Assembly (NCBI RefSeq): GCF_000247695.1
Contig: NW_004624843.1
Span: forward strand, 2,399,285 to 2,463,284
Direction of reading: 5' to 3'
From: Heterocephalus glaber
Taxonomy: Eukaryota; Chordata; Mammalia; Rodentia; Bathyergidae
DNA length: 64,000 nucleotides
Part shown: piece after piece, positions 45,265-56,852 of the stretch
How the letters are laid out: each line of letters begins with the position of its first letter
Numbering within the stretch: the stretch's first letter is position 1
Program-made: the position numbers and the translations under genes
The notes under the pieces: generated by a model
What the model was told of the DNA's origin: nothing
Databases searched by the model: none
What the model saw: the letters and a program-made list of their open reading frames with translations, nothing else

Positions 45265-45860
45265 ACACAGTGTTTTTGCTGTCGCTATAATAAATAGGAG
45301 AGACTGGGAGCATTATAAAGTGTTTACTTTATAAAGTCTGTCTATTTAGCTCACAGTTTTAGAGGCTGAAAGTCCAAGATTAGGTGGGCCATTTGGTTGG
45401 CTTCTGTTGAGTGTTGTCTGGCTGTGCCATCACATGGCAGGTGGTACCTGTGAAAGAGATCACACGGTTACAGAGCAAGCAAAGGGCCGGAGAGGGATCA
45501 AGCTCGCATTTTTATAACAACCCAAGCTTGTGGAAATTAATCCGTTCTTGGCAGACCCAGCTGATTCTGAGAGATCAGTATTAATCTCTTCATGTGGGGA
45601 GACATGAACCAATCACCTCCCCTAGACCTCCCACGTCTTAAAGGTTCCACCAACTCTCAACATCCCCACAGTTGGGACCAACCCCAGAACATATGCACCT
45701 TGGTGAGTGGGGGCTGGACAGTGGGGGTGCAGCAGTATCTTTCACCTAAACACCTTAGTCCCATGCCATTCACTCCTCACCTGGTTGAGAGTTCTATGAA
45801 ATGGATTACACACACCTGCCAATGCTGTGTGAGGGCAGTGAGATTATGACAAACCCATAA
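45265..45860 (-). repeat. MaLR LTR, antisense, right part uncertain
   Basis: TTTTGCTGTCGCTATAATAA, GGAGAGACTGGGAGCATTAT, TCACAGTTTTAGAGGCTGAA, CAAGATTAGGTGGGCC, TAATCTCTTCATGTGGGGAG and CCAATCACCTCCCCTAGAC follow antisense MST/MLT1-type order. After about 45725 the text no longer fits; ACCCATAACA near 45851-45860 could be the true end with a foreign stretch in between. It lies directly after the sense LTR at 44879 in opposite orientation. Confidence 0.6.
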
Positions 45861-47939
45861 CACCAAGCTATTGGTCACTTTCTGTATGGAAAAAATTGAT
45901 GAACTAAGAGTTAAATCAGTTTTCCTTTGTTTCCTTAACTGTTCACCTTCCCCACCTTTATCTTTCCACCAACAATAAGCCTAGTGCCGAATTTTAATGT
46001 TTTTAAATGTAATTTTAATGAATTTTAAAGTAATTTTTACATCACTGTATTTGATCTTGAACGTGTCCTGCACTATGTCCTTCCTTATTCAATGACCCAC
46101 TTTTTACTTTCTTGCCCCAAATCTTGTGGCTCTTGCCTCATGAGTTCCCATCTCAGGCCCCACTTATTTTCTATTGTTGACTGACACACCGATTCTGGAA
46201 AATCTAGTTGGCAATTACTGTCAGAAGTTGGTGGCCAGACTGCACTTACTGTTAGTCTTGTTCCCATAGTAGCCGCCCACAGAAATGCTGCTGCTTCTAG
46301 AGTGAGCTGAGTTCATACCGTGTTTGCAGCTGCCCCTCATGGCTCTGAAGGGAGCAGCTGGTGTCACTGTTGATGCCAAAATCCAATCCAACCCACTGGG
46401 TGGATGAATAGCTGCCCAGTTGCAGTTGCGCATTATGCCTATGATGACATTTTCCTACCCTAAAATTCTAATGTAATGGTCAAGCAATGAATGCTAAGTG
46501 ACTGACTTTCATGAAAATATCCATCATTCTTTCTCTATGTTTGGGGAATATGATTAAGACCCACTGAAAAACCACAAAGGTGCATGACAAGTGCCCCTTC
46601 TGAAACTTATCTCTTCTGCCTTTTTCCCTCAGAATCCTGACCCTCCATTCCTATGAGGTTGCTCTTTCTTAAATTTGATATGGCTTCCTCAAAGGTCTAT
46701 GTGTCCACCCATTAATTTACATTTCAGCAGGCATTACCAGCGCTAACAAAGCCCTTAGGGTTACTACTTACCCTTCGTTAGCAATAATTTTTGTGAGCAA
46801 TGCTGCTTCTCTTGGAACACCTCCACTTTCAGGATTTTCCCAATCATAGAAGCCCACATTGCTGGGGAGAGGGTGACCTCTCAGAAAACACTTTTGGTAA
46901 CTGAATAAGGACAGTGTTTGCTCCAAAGACAAATGAAAGTAGAGAAACTGTGTTCTCTGCTGCTTCCTTTATCCAAGATAAAAAAGAAAAATTGAGCCCA
47001 AATTGGACACATACAGTGACTTGCAGACATGTCTCATTTGTTACATCAACAACCAAACACTGACAGCTCTACACTAGGTAGAGAGAAGATTCGGTGCCAG
47101 GCTTTGTTCTATGCATACTTAGCGGGCTGCTGGAATTCTAGGTTCTCAAAGGCAACTGCTGCCCAGAATTTGAGGTTTTTGATTCCATGGATTCTGCCAG
47201 CTCCAACTTTGAGCACTTGTTAAAAAGCTATTTGCCTACATAAAAACTTTCAGAAAATGTCCTTGAAACACAAAATACATACACAAAAGCACATGTGCAT
47301 AAGAGAATAGCTTGATGAATTTTCACAAACTGAACACACCCATGTAACCATTGCCCAGATCAAAAAACAGAATAAGGCACTAAGCCAGAAACCTTTTATT
47401 GGCTCCTTCTAGCCACATCTTCCCAATGGACGCTGTAACAATATGAGCCAAGTACCTTTAACCAAACAAGTATACTGCCAAGGGGAAAAAGAAGACATTT
47501 TCTAATGATAAAGGTTTGATTCAATCTGCCCGAATCTGAGCATTATAAAGGCTTAAAGTACAAGGAGTACTGGCACTGTTTTCTCTAGTTCTTCAAGTCA
47601 GAAAGACTGAGAGTACTATACTAGAGCTTTAGTACTTCTGCATGTCACTGCATGCAGCCTGACCTCAGCTGAAATCCATTAAAATATGAGAAACTGATGT
47701 CATATCAAGCACTTGTTCTACCTCATGTCTCCCATTTAAAACCTGTTTATTATTACACTCACATTTGCCTTCCCCACTCCCAACTTTTGCACAGTGATTA
47801 TGTCTTTTTTTACACAGTGTAATTGTTCTGGAAAGACCTTATTTGGTCCTATCAGAAGTGGATCACTTATTAATATTTTATATAATACAGTGTAGAGATT
47901 TTGTACATATCTCATTAGGTTCATTTATAAGTTGTTTGA
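45861..47939. other. Mostly unassigned
   Basis: 47285-47460 (AGCTTGATGAATTTTCACAA, CACCCATGTAACCATTGCCC, AGATCAAAAAACAGAATAAG) matches a common old repeat text, probably L1-related. The rest is unassigned. Short frames at 46085-46433 and 46844-47223 have no homology I recognise. Confidence 0.4.
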
Positions 47940-48370
47940 CATTTTAAATGCTATTGAAAATTGAACATTTCTTCCTGAAATATTAATTGTATAGGTCTAC
48001 TCTGTAATAGTATTATTGATTTTTGTATGCTGACTCTGCGACCAATGACTTGCAAAATTTATATTTTCTAATGTTTACTCTGTAAATTCTTGTGTATGCT
48101 CTGATTGTAACTGATTACAGATTAAATGAATAGTAAGAGTTTTAGTTCCTCCTGTCCATAATTGCACTTTTGTTTATCTTCCCTATTGTACTGGCTAGAT
48201 ATCTTAGTATGAATCATAATAGAAATGGTCATAATTGACAGCATTTCATCTTTTAATACTTAGAATACAATTTTCAATATTTTACCCATATGAGTGACAT
48301 TTGCTGTATGTTTTTTGAAGACATCCTCTATGGAATTAAAATATTTCTTTCTATTTTTAACCAAGTGCTC
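47940..48370 (-). repeat. Old L1 ORF2, antisense
   Basis: TTGATTTTTGTATGCTGACT, CTTCCCTATTGTACTGGCTA, GAATACAATTTTCAATATTT, GTATGTTTTTTGAAGACATC follow antisense L1 ORF2 order (the part upstream of that seen at 37800-37958). Strongly diverged. Confidence 0.65.
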
Positions 48371-48741
48371 TTTCTCTTGACTGTATCTTGACTTTTTTTC
48401 AAATAATTTTCATATATTTTACAAAAATAGAAGTCTTTCCCGTTATTCTTTAAATATGTAAAAATTACAACAGATGGTATTTCAACCGTCTCATCCATAT
48501 AATACTAGTTAGTGACTTCTACCATTATATCTATATTAATATTCAAATTGAGAAAACCACCAGTCTTTTATTTCACCAGTCCTTTATATAACATTTTATA
48601 TAAACCAGAAACAAAGAAAGCACTTTACAGTTTTGGTATTCACTTTGCTGTATTCATTTTCTTTTGGATTATGTTGCTTGTGTTGAAAAATCAACTCTTG
48701 TTTTTGTTTTTCCCATGAAAATATTGCAGGTAGTATGTGAG

Positions 48742-48744
<3 letters not shown>

Positions 48745-48774
<30 letters not shown>
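48745..48774. repeat. (TG)n microsatellite
   Basis: About 14 uninterrupted TG units. Confidence 0.95.
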
Positions 48775-48777
<3 letters not shown>

Positions 48778-49131
48778 AGCTGCTTGTATAATTTTCCCTT
48801 TGTCTTCAGTTATGAGCAATTTTCCTATGATATACCTAGGGGTGCTTTTCTTTGAACTGTCCTTCTAGGATAGTTTAAAAATTCATGTAACTGCTACATA
48901 ACATTTTTATGAGTTTTAGAAATTATATGGTTATCATGCCTTCAAATATTGCTTCTTCCATTTCTTTCCTACATTTTTCCTCTGGGACTGTAATTTTAAG
49001 AGTGGTAGACCTTCTTTGTTTCTTAACGTGTTCCATGTGTCTTTTATAGTCTCCTTCTTTTATGTATTTTTTAAAAAATTACCTTCTTTATTTTCTTTGT
49101 AGTTCAATCTGAATATTTTCTATTAATCCGT

Positions 49132-49565
49132 TATTATGAGCTAAATGGGCACCCCAAATTTATATGTTGAATCCCTAATCCCTATGACCTCAGAATACAA
49201 CTGTATTTGCAAATGGGGTCTTTAAAGAGGTGATGAAGTCGAAATGATGCCGTTAGTAAAGGCCCTAATATTATCTGAATTGTGTCCTTGTAACAGAAGA
49301 GATTTGGATAAATAAGAAATACCAAGGGTATCTGCATACAGAGAAAACGCTTGTGAGGACACAGAAAATGAGAGGCCATCTGCAAAGCAAGGAGAGAAGC
49401 TTCAAGAAATCAAACCAACAACACCCTAATCTTGATATCTAGACTCCAGTAAATGCATTGCTATTGTTTAAGGCACCTGCTCTGTGATATTTTGTATGAT
49501 ATTTATATGATATGATATTGTGAGAATTATATGGTATTTTATTATTGCAGCCATATCAACAAATC
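49132..49565 (+). repeat. MLT1-like MaLR LTR, sense
   Basis: GTTATTATGAGCTAAATGGG, CACCCCAAATTTATATGTTG, CTATGACCTCAGAATACAAC, GGGTCTTTAAAGAGGTGATG, AGGCCATCTGCAAAGCAAGG and ATTATTGCAGCCATATCAAC are in MLT1 sense order. A local expansion of GATATTTTGTATGATATTTA-type units occurs near 49488-49525. Confidence 0.85.
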
Positions 49566-49997
49566 TATGCTCTCTATTTTTCTAATTTGATCTTTTGTTG
49601 CACATATTCCATCTAAAAATTATCTGCTGAATATGTATATTGCAATTATTGTGGTTCCATATTTCTTGTTTGTTTTAGTTTCAGAAATTCAGTTTAAAAA
49701 ATTAATTTTCAGATTTGAGGTAAAATTATCGATAATTACTTACTTTTTAAAAATATCACCAAGTTTACAGTCTATATCTGATCATTACAATATATAGATC
49801 ACCTACAATACTGTTTCTAACACTGTATTTTCTTTTCATTAATGTTTAGTTTTATGTTTTCATTTCTTGACATTGTACTATTACTGTTGTTGCTATTTAA
49901 TCCTGAAAATGTATGTGAAAACTTGTGGAGGAGGTCTTCCTCTAGGGAGAATATTTTTCTAATATATAAGGAAGAACAGACATGTAACCATGACCTA

Positions 49998-50401
49998 TGT
50001 AATAGCCACTCTCCCATTGCCGAGATAAAATACCTGACACAAATTAAAAGAGGGGAAGCTTATTTTGGCCCTTGGTTTCAGCAGTTAGAATCCATGGTCA
50101 GCTGTCTCCAAGGCCAAAACAGATGGTGGAAGGGTATGGTGAAGGGAAGCTCTTTACTCCACAGCCTCAAAACTTGGAGGAAAAGTTAACACACCATTCC
50201 AGGTCACATCCCCAGTGACCCACTTCATCTGGGATGTGGCCTGGCCTCCTAAAGCACATTCAGCTATGAACTCAGAATGGATTAATCCATTAATGCATAT
50301 AGATGAGTAAAGTGCCTGCCTTCTTGATCCAGTCACCTGCCGAAATTCTCACCATTGAATACAGGAGACTTTTGGGGACATTTTAGATCTAAACCATAAC
50401 A
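49998..50401 (-). repeat. ERVL-MaLR solo LTR with perfect 5-bp duplication
   Basis: Bounded by TGTAATAGCC and ACCATAACA (TG...CA), 404 bp, with ACCTA directly repeated at 49993-49997 and 50402-50406. Five-base duplications are typical of ERVL integration. Internal landmarks: GAGGGGAAGCTTATTTTGGC, GAATCCATGGTCAGCTGTCT, CATCCCCAGTGACCCACTTC. It is solo: no internal region on either side. Confidence 0.92.
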
Positions 50402-51009
50402 ACCTATTTGAGCCTTGTTGAATCTTTGGTTTTGCTATTCTCTTAGGGTACAGACCATTAGAAGTCACTGTAAAAGTCCTGAACTCTTCTTCATTGACGG
50501 TAATCTCTAATTCCTTTACCTAGTATTATTAACACTTAAGACGCTGCTTAGGTATTTAGTAAGTTGACATCTATTTTCTGACACTTTTCTCAACATTTCT
50601 TCTATAGTTTCTCATTTTCTTCATATGCATATTTTAGAAAATCTAATCATTTAAGGAAAATTGCTTTTACAATGGTTACTCATTTTTCTGTGGATTGTCT
50701 TTCCATTGGAACCCTGGTTTCTCCTATGGCTGTGTTGGTGTCCCTGATCTCCAACATTTGCCTCCAAAGTCCAGTGCATCTGCCACAGGCTCCAGATAAG
50801 TTGTCTAGCCATGCATCTTCACCTGTGGGTCTCTCTATTTGGGACATGAATACTTAGAGCCTTACTGACTCTATTCTTTTGTCATACCTTCTAACAGGTT
50901 TTTCATTAATTTTGTGCAGTTTTTGTAGTTGTTCTTAGCCAGGGTGTTGATATGACATCACCTGTCAGAGTCTAAAATTAACATTTCCCAGTTTTAAAGC
51001 ATATTACCT

Positions 51010-51178
51010 CATAAGAGCACCAAAATATTATCTCCACTTTGTAGTTCAGAAAAACTAAGAAAAGGAGAGTGTGAATCACTTGCTAAAGAGCACACAGCTA
51101 GTAAGTTGGAGATCAGTATTTGAACAAAGAAAGTTTGACTCTGAAAGTCATGCTTTTTATGGCTACACTGTATTCCAA
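51010..51178 (-). repeat. MIR SINE remnant
   Basis: ATTATCTCCACTTTGTAGTT, AAGAGCACACAGCTAGTAAG, GTTTGACTCTGAAAGTCATG and TATGGCTACACTGTATTCC read as a nearly full antisense MIR. Confidence 0.75.
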
Positions 51179-52345
51179 ATAAAACTCTAATAATAATGGT
51201 AAAATATCGTGTATCTCCTAAAAGAAAAGGTCTAAGGATAGATGTCCCAGGGCTACCAAAATAACTGTACAACATCTCTTCCCATTGTTAAAACTGCATT
51301 TCAGGAAGTCAATGCCAAAGGGAAGAGATATAGGGTGTAGTCTATTAAGAAAAGTAGATTTTTCTCAGAAATTGGAGCATGTATCTGCTTCCAGTCTATG
51401 GAGACTTTTAGATACAAGAGAATCTGAGAATTATGCCTGTTAATTTTGCTCCAGCACATAATTAGCAGTTAAAGAAACAAAATTTCACTTTGGATTTTGA
51501 AAGATATTATACAGCTTTTACTTTACCCATGAGATACTTCCATTGTCCAATAAACAATTATAATCAGAACTCCCTCTTCTCCTGCAGTGCTGTTGTGTTC
51601 ATAACAAGCATAGACTGTCTTTGTGCATGGCCACAGATGCTTCATTGGTTTCTAAGGAAATCCCGAAGGGCTTCTGTTTATTCATGTATCCTGTGAGCAA
51701 TGAAGTAGGAACTGTTTTATTGGTTTTGAAAGTACTTTATTTTTTATTCTAATTAATTTTTGGAAAATATTAGTAATAAAGGTATTTAAGGACAAATTAA
51801 TAGTTCAGAAAACAATTGACAGGTTAAGCAAAATAAAGAACAAAGTGAGTGTACCTAATCATCTGTAATCTCACATATTTTTAAATGCAGACCTGTGTTA
51901 TGCACAACAGTCAGCAATGCAACTACCCAAGGATTTGGATATTTTATACTGTGTGGAAAAAAAATCAAGATCATTGTTGTACCTCAGACTGGACTAGGAC
52001 TCTCTGTCTCTGTTGCTAAGAAATCTGAGTCAATATTCACAATAAAATTAGTAACATGTAAGTCCCAAAGAAAATTGCTTAAAAGCAAAGATTATATCAC
52101 AAATGAAAAAAGCTGGGATTCAAGTTTATTGAGTATTATGAAGTACATATCTAGGACTGCAACAAGTAGGCCTTTCTCATCTGAAATTTTATCTTAAGAT
52201 TTTAAGCTACATATGTTTAAGTTTTTAAAAAGAGAAATGGAAATAAAGTTAAATAAGGGGGTTACATTAGAATATGTTTTTGTTCTTCCAGTTCTATCAT
52301 TTTGTGCTCCTATGGTAGTATGATACTAAGCCAGTTACATATACA

Positions 52346-52390
52346 TACACACACACACAAACACACACACACACACACACACATACACAC
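52346..52390. repeat. (AC)n microsatellite, interrupted
   Basis: AC dinucleotides with interruptions at 52360 and 52384. Confidence 0.95.
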
Positions 52391-54630
52391 TGTGCTGCAG
52401 CCACCTTGTGTAGGTGAATGAATTCCTACCCAAAATTTGAATAAAATATCAAGACTGAGAACACCACACGTGTGTCCAGAGGGTATGAAACCATTATTTC
52501 TCACATAGTGAGGCTTTCCAGGGGAGATCACAGAAAGCTTCCCCAAATGTTCCCAAATGTCTCAAGAGAGAAGGGAAAGGAGGTTGGCTCGAGGTTTTAA
52601 TGGGTGGGGCTATAAAAAGGGTTCCTGTGCATGATTTGAATTACCCATCAGCATGAGAGGAGGAACTTCCCAGATCTTCTCAAATGTGGGGTGGAAAGGA
52701 GGAGAGGGATGATGAGGCCTCACAGCTCCAGAAATAGAGTGAAACTCTTTATGACAGTATACCTGCTTGTGTTGTGTCAAGACAGGAGCATTTTGGCTGG
52801 GAAGGGGTTAGACACAAGGAGCAGAGGGTAGAAGTAGAAAGACTCCATAACCTGCCCCCTTCCATGGATGACTCCAGACAACCTAAGAATGGTGTTGGAA
52901 GTCTTACAGGCAGAAGTAGAGGCAGAAGCTGACAAGTGTTTTCAAGGAAGGAATTTTGGATGTAGGGCAGGAATAAATTGAGGATGGGTTCTTATGTTAC
53001 TTTTAAGATGCAGATGTAACAGCCTCGGCACCCATAACTAACATTTTCAGGCTAAGCAGAGGGAAGATTGACTTCTATAAGTGGGCTTTGCAGCAGAATT
53101 TTGGAAATTAAAAAGTTGAATGGAAGACAAGTAGGCAAAAGGGAGAAGAGTATTCACTGAAATTGATTCTAACTGGTTTTTAGGCTAGTGAGAAATATCT
53201 ATATGATGCTTTCAGAATGCTGTGTTTCTGCTATTAGATTAGTTGAAGCAATCCAGTTATAAACATTTGTACTCCAATATTAGGACTGGCAGTTACTAAG
53301 AACTTCACAGTGGTCCTCTTTAGTGTAATACACAATTCCTAAATTTCACTGATGTCCTGACATTAATGACTTCGACGTACGCAGTATTACCCGAGGACCC
53401 AAAATTTTTAAAGTTCTAATGCTAACCCCTTCTCAGGAGCTATTTTTCTTTTTCTTCATGTTTTCCACTGATTCCATGTTACCTATTGACAATTCTAAGG
53501 GAAAACTGTATTACTAAAAAGTCTTCAGATTTAAACATTCATCTTAATTAAAAATACTTTCATCACAACATTTAGATTTGTTTGACCAAATATCTATGTA
53601 CCAGGTAAGCTGACATACAGAATTAACCACAGCACCCTGACACACATGTCATTTCCTAACACTTAAAGTGTCTTTATATTTCGGAATGTTTTCTGTCCCC
53701 AGTCCCAGATTGGGACTGCCTTCTTTCCAGTTCTTTGAACTGTATGAATCTATCCAGTAAGAATGGCTTGACCTTGTTGCCACCTCCTCCACAATTCCTT
53801 TACTGCCTTCCCAGTTTTAAGTCATCAAACACTTCCCAATATTCCCTTAGCATCTTACTTATACTTTACCTTTACTGGTCCTCGAGTCACATCTTGGTTT
53901 CCTGTTGGTGATTTTCATGTATTCCCCGCCCCCGCCCCAGTAGAATTTATCCCGCTGCAGTGAAGGACATTTTATTACTTTATCCCAGTGAACATGTATA
54001 AGGAGTTATGCAGAGGCAGAAACCAATAAATACAGGGTAAAGACATAAGTCCAGGGTTATTTGGTTACTGTGAAAAGTTATTTCTTATTATCTTGGATAT
54101 GCAACCGCATGCAAAGTTGTGAGGTTGTGCAATGTTTCTTGCCTGCATTTTGAGGTAAAGCTCTTCCTACTGGTTTGATAAACACGACCAGGAAGATATT
54201 TATATCCTGAGGTTTTTGTGCTTAGCGCATGAAAACTGAGAGGGATATTGGAAAATGTCACACTCTCCTGCATGAGAATAAAGCTGGTGACTGAGCTCCC
54301 CTCTCTGTGGGTGATGTGTGTGTAGATATTTCATCACAATGGCAGGTATTAAAGTGAACACTCAGAGTCTCAAAGTCTCCCTTCTGTCTTCTAAAGAAGA
54401 CTTACATAATTTTTTTATAGTGCTAAGGGAGCAGTCAGTATGGGAAAAGACAAAACATCATAAAACACCAAATAAGACAGCTTTCTTTTGCTGCTCTTAT
54501 TTTGTTTCCCTCCTCTTCCCTAATCAGTGATGAAGCTTATGCTATGTAAATCCCCCAAAGATGGGATGGCCTTCACTCTGACAGAGTCACATCTACTTAA
54601 CACTCAGAACCCCATCTCTATTTTCCGTAT

Positions 54631-54716
54631 TCATGAATATATATGTTAGCTATAATTCATATATATATGAATATATTTGAATATACACAAATATATATAC
54701 GAATATATATGAATGA
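54631..54716. repeat. AT-rich imperfect repeat of TGAATATATA-type units
   Basis: Several imperfect copies of GAATATATATGA-like text, partly self-complementary, including GAATATATTTGAATATAC. Confidence 0.8.
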
Positions 54717-54724
54717 TAGTTTAT

Positions 54725-54920
54725 TAACAAAGCAAGTTGCTTAACATGCATCACCCTACATAGTCATCCTTTTTCTTTGTGTAGTAATTACATTAAAGAT
54801 CTACTCTTAGCAATTCTCAAGTACACTAAGTATGCTATTGACTATATCCACCATTCTCTGTAGTGCAATACAGCCCCAGAGCATATTCATTCTGTCCACT
54901 GAAACTTTTCACCCTCCTAA
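54725..54920 (-). repeat. Possible old L1 3'UTR-type repeat
   Basis: ACATGCATCACCCTACATAG, AGTATGCTATTGACTATATC, TGTAGTGCAATACAGCCCCA and AAACTTTTCACCCTCCTA follow the text pattern also suspected at 24740-25130. Weak. Confidence 0.35.
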
Positions 54921-54975
54921 AAACATCTCCATGATTCTCCTACCCTCAGCCCTTAAGCTTACATTCCACTCCTTA

Positions 54976-55303
54976 TATTAGTCAGTTTTCCCATTGTTGG
55001 GACCCAAAACCTGCCACACACAACTTAAAGGAGAAGAGGTTCAATTTAGCTCACAGTTTTAAGGATTCAGTCCATGATCACCTGGCTCCAAGGCAGGGAT
55101 ATCATGTTAGATGGGCATGGCAGAGAAATCTGCTTTCTTCATGGCAGCCATGAAGCAGAGTAGGGGAGCAGCACCAGATAGGAAAGAATAAAGAACCAGA
55201 TATAGCACCCAAGGTCATGCCTCCACAACCCATGTGGACACACCCAGAAATGTGTCCCTCCAATTCCCAGGGTGCCTCCCAAGCCAATCAAATCAATAAA
55301 ATC
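54976..55303 (-). repeat. MaLR provirus, 3' LTR (main part)
   Basis: Antisense LTR: TATTAGTCAGTTTTCCCATT start, AACTTAAAGGAGAAGAGGTT, CAGTCCATGATCACCTGGCT, GCCATGAAGCAGAGTAGGGG, CCAATTCCCAGGGTGCCTCC. It is split by another LTR at 55304-55964 and ends at 55970-55985 (ACTTAACAGTCACA). It aligns along its length with the 5' LTR at 57693-58018. Confidence 0.85.
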
Positions 55304-55964
55304 CGTAGTGGATTAATGGTCAACTTTTAAGGCCCAGCTGATTTGAATCAGCATGGTCTGGGCACGGAGGATCCACCTAAAGACTGTTATCAATAGCCAT
55401 AAAAAGAGAACTGGAGGGGAAGATCTTGACCTGTTGATATGCTAGGAGAAGATTACTGCGGATAGTTTTCCTGATGCAAAACTAGGCTGCTCTCATTGGG
55501 GGAGGAGCTCAGGAACTCACTCTTACTGAGAATGGCTGCTGTTTTCACCAGGGGAGCTCCGACCTTTACCGTGAGCATCACTTCCTGATTCCAATATGGA
55601 TCCCTCAGCTTGGTGGCAGAAATCCTTCATCTCACCAGCATAGATTTTCTGGCTTCCACCACTGGTCTTTGGGCCTTCCAGGTACCATTCCTCTATATGG
55701 ACGAGCATGATACATTGCCATGGGCGTTAGGCCACTGGCTGGACTCGTGGAGGACATTGCCTTGGACTCTAGGCCTTCAGCTGGACTTGTGTGGCAAACT
55801 GCTGGGATCTAGGCCCCCAGTTGAATCCTTTGGGCTTCTAGTGTGTGTTTAATTTCTTGCACTCCTTTGCATTTGACTCTTTGGGTAATTATCATAAAAT
55901 AACCTTATAAGTTATGTGTCATGTATCTAATGTATTCCCTTGCCAAATCCTTCTGACTACAACA
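55304..55964 (+). repeat. Second-family solo LTR nested in the MaLR LTR
   Basis: A 661-bp insert whose ends form an imperfect inverted repeat (starts CGTAG, where TGTAG would be expected; ends CTACAACA). AAATC is directly repeated at 55299-55303 and 55965-55969, and the host LTR reads on correctly after it. The end region GGGTAATTATCATAAAATAA then GTTATGTGTCATGTATCTAA lies before the right terminus. Orientation is a guess from this AATAAC/ATAAAAT-rich end. Not a MaLR; exact family unknown. Frames at 55523-55852 are inside it. Confidence 0.7.
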
Positions 55965-56619
55965 AAATCAAACTTAACAGTCACATCCTACCCCTTGGCA
56001 ACTTGACACTCAAATGCCTCTCCTTAAAATATACTTAATTCTCAAGTAAACACAATATCATAATTCTACCCAATAGGATACAATATCTTATGTATAACCA
56101 AAAATGTGATAAACCCTTCCCCAAAGTCTTAACAATTTCAGCATTTTTCAAAGTCCATGTACCTTCTGAGACTCAAACTCTTGTCTGTGAGCCTCTGTGA
56201 AAATAAAAAACAAGTTACATTATGCCAAAATACAATAGCACAGGGTAAACATTTATATTTCCAAAAGGAAGAATAGCAGGATAGAAAAGAATTGGATCAA
56301 AGCAAGACCAAGACCCAGCAGGGTCAATGTTAAATCCCATAACTCTATATCTGCCATCCAGGACACATAGTGGTAAAATATGTGTTTCAAAATGCCTGGA
56401 CAGCCCTAATCAATGGACTTTGTTGAAGCCCACATGGACTCTCTTGAGTTCTACTCCTGTCCTCCAGCTTTCCTTGGGAGATGTTCCATGTTCCTGGCAT
56501 TTCTGATTTCTTGGGATCTCCTGTGAATCTTTACATTTATTGTGTCAGCTTTGCCCACTGCCCTCTCAAGGGCTCCCTGCTTGGCTTCCCATGCCTTCCT
56601 TTGAAATCTGAGTGGATGC

Positions 56620-56622
<3 letters not shown>

Positions 56623-56663
<41 letters not shown>
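56623..56663. repeat. (TG)n microsatellite at SINE tail
   Basis: About 20 TG units directly adjoining the antisense B1-dID, so it forms the tail of that SINE read as (AC)n. Confidence 0.97.
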
Positions 56664-56665
<2 letters not shown>

Positions 56666-56852
56666 GGCACATGCTGAAGAATGAACCCAGCACCTTCACA
56701 GTAAGCTACATGCCCAGCTTTTCTTTTTAAAAAAATTAGTCAGGATGTCCCTAAGTCATTAAGTTGCCTAGGCTGGGCTACAACTTGCAATCCTTCTGTC
56801 TCAGTCAACAAGAGTGCTGGAATTATGGGCACAAGACTCCATGCCTGGCTCT
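56664..56852 (-). mobile_element. B1-dID dimeric SINE, antisense
   Basis: ID half: GCTGAAGAATGAACCCAGCA, CAGTAAGCTACATGCCCAGC; A-rich linker seen as TTTTCTTTTTAAAAAAATT; B1 half: AAGTTGCCTAGGCTGGGCTA, GCAATCCTTCTGTCTCAG, GGAATTATGGGCACAAG and CATGCCTGGC. Inserted in the MaLR internal region, with its tail grown into (AC)n. Confidence 0.85.

Larger units (their letters stand above)
48775..50640 (-). repeat. Old L1 5'/ORF1-region, antisense, interrupted twice
   Basis: TCAAATATTGCTTCTTCCAT, CTGGGACTGTAATTTTAAGA and TCTTTGTAGTTCAATCTG before 49130, TTGTTTTAGTTTCAGAAATT after 49570, and AGGGTACAGACCATTAGAAG, TAAAAGTCCTGAACTCTTC after 50402 follow an antisense old L1 ORF1 region. An MLT1 LTR (49132-49565) and a MaLR solo LTR (49998-50401) are inserted. 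No frame survives. Confidence 0.5.
50641..54630. other. Longest low-repeat stretch; no gene recognised
   Basis: Apart from the MIR at 51010-51178 and the AC repeat at 52346-52390, I recognise nothing. 52560-53100 is purine-rich with modest GC. Frames up to 100 residues (51895-52197) have no homology I recognise. A conserved non-coding element here could not be seen without comparison. Confidence 0.4.
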
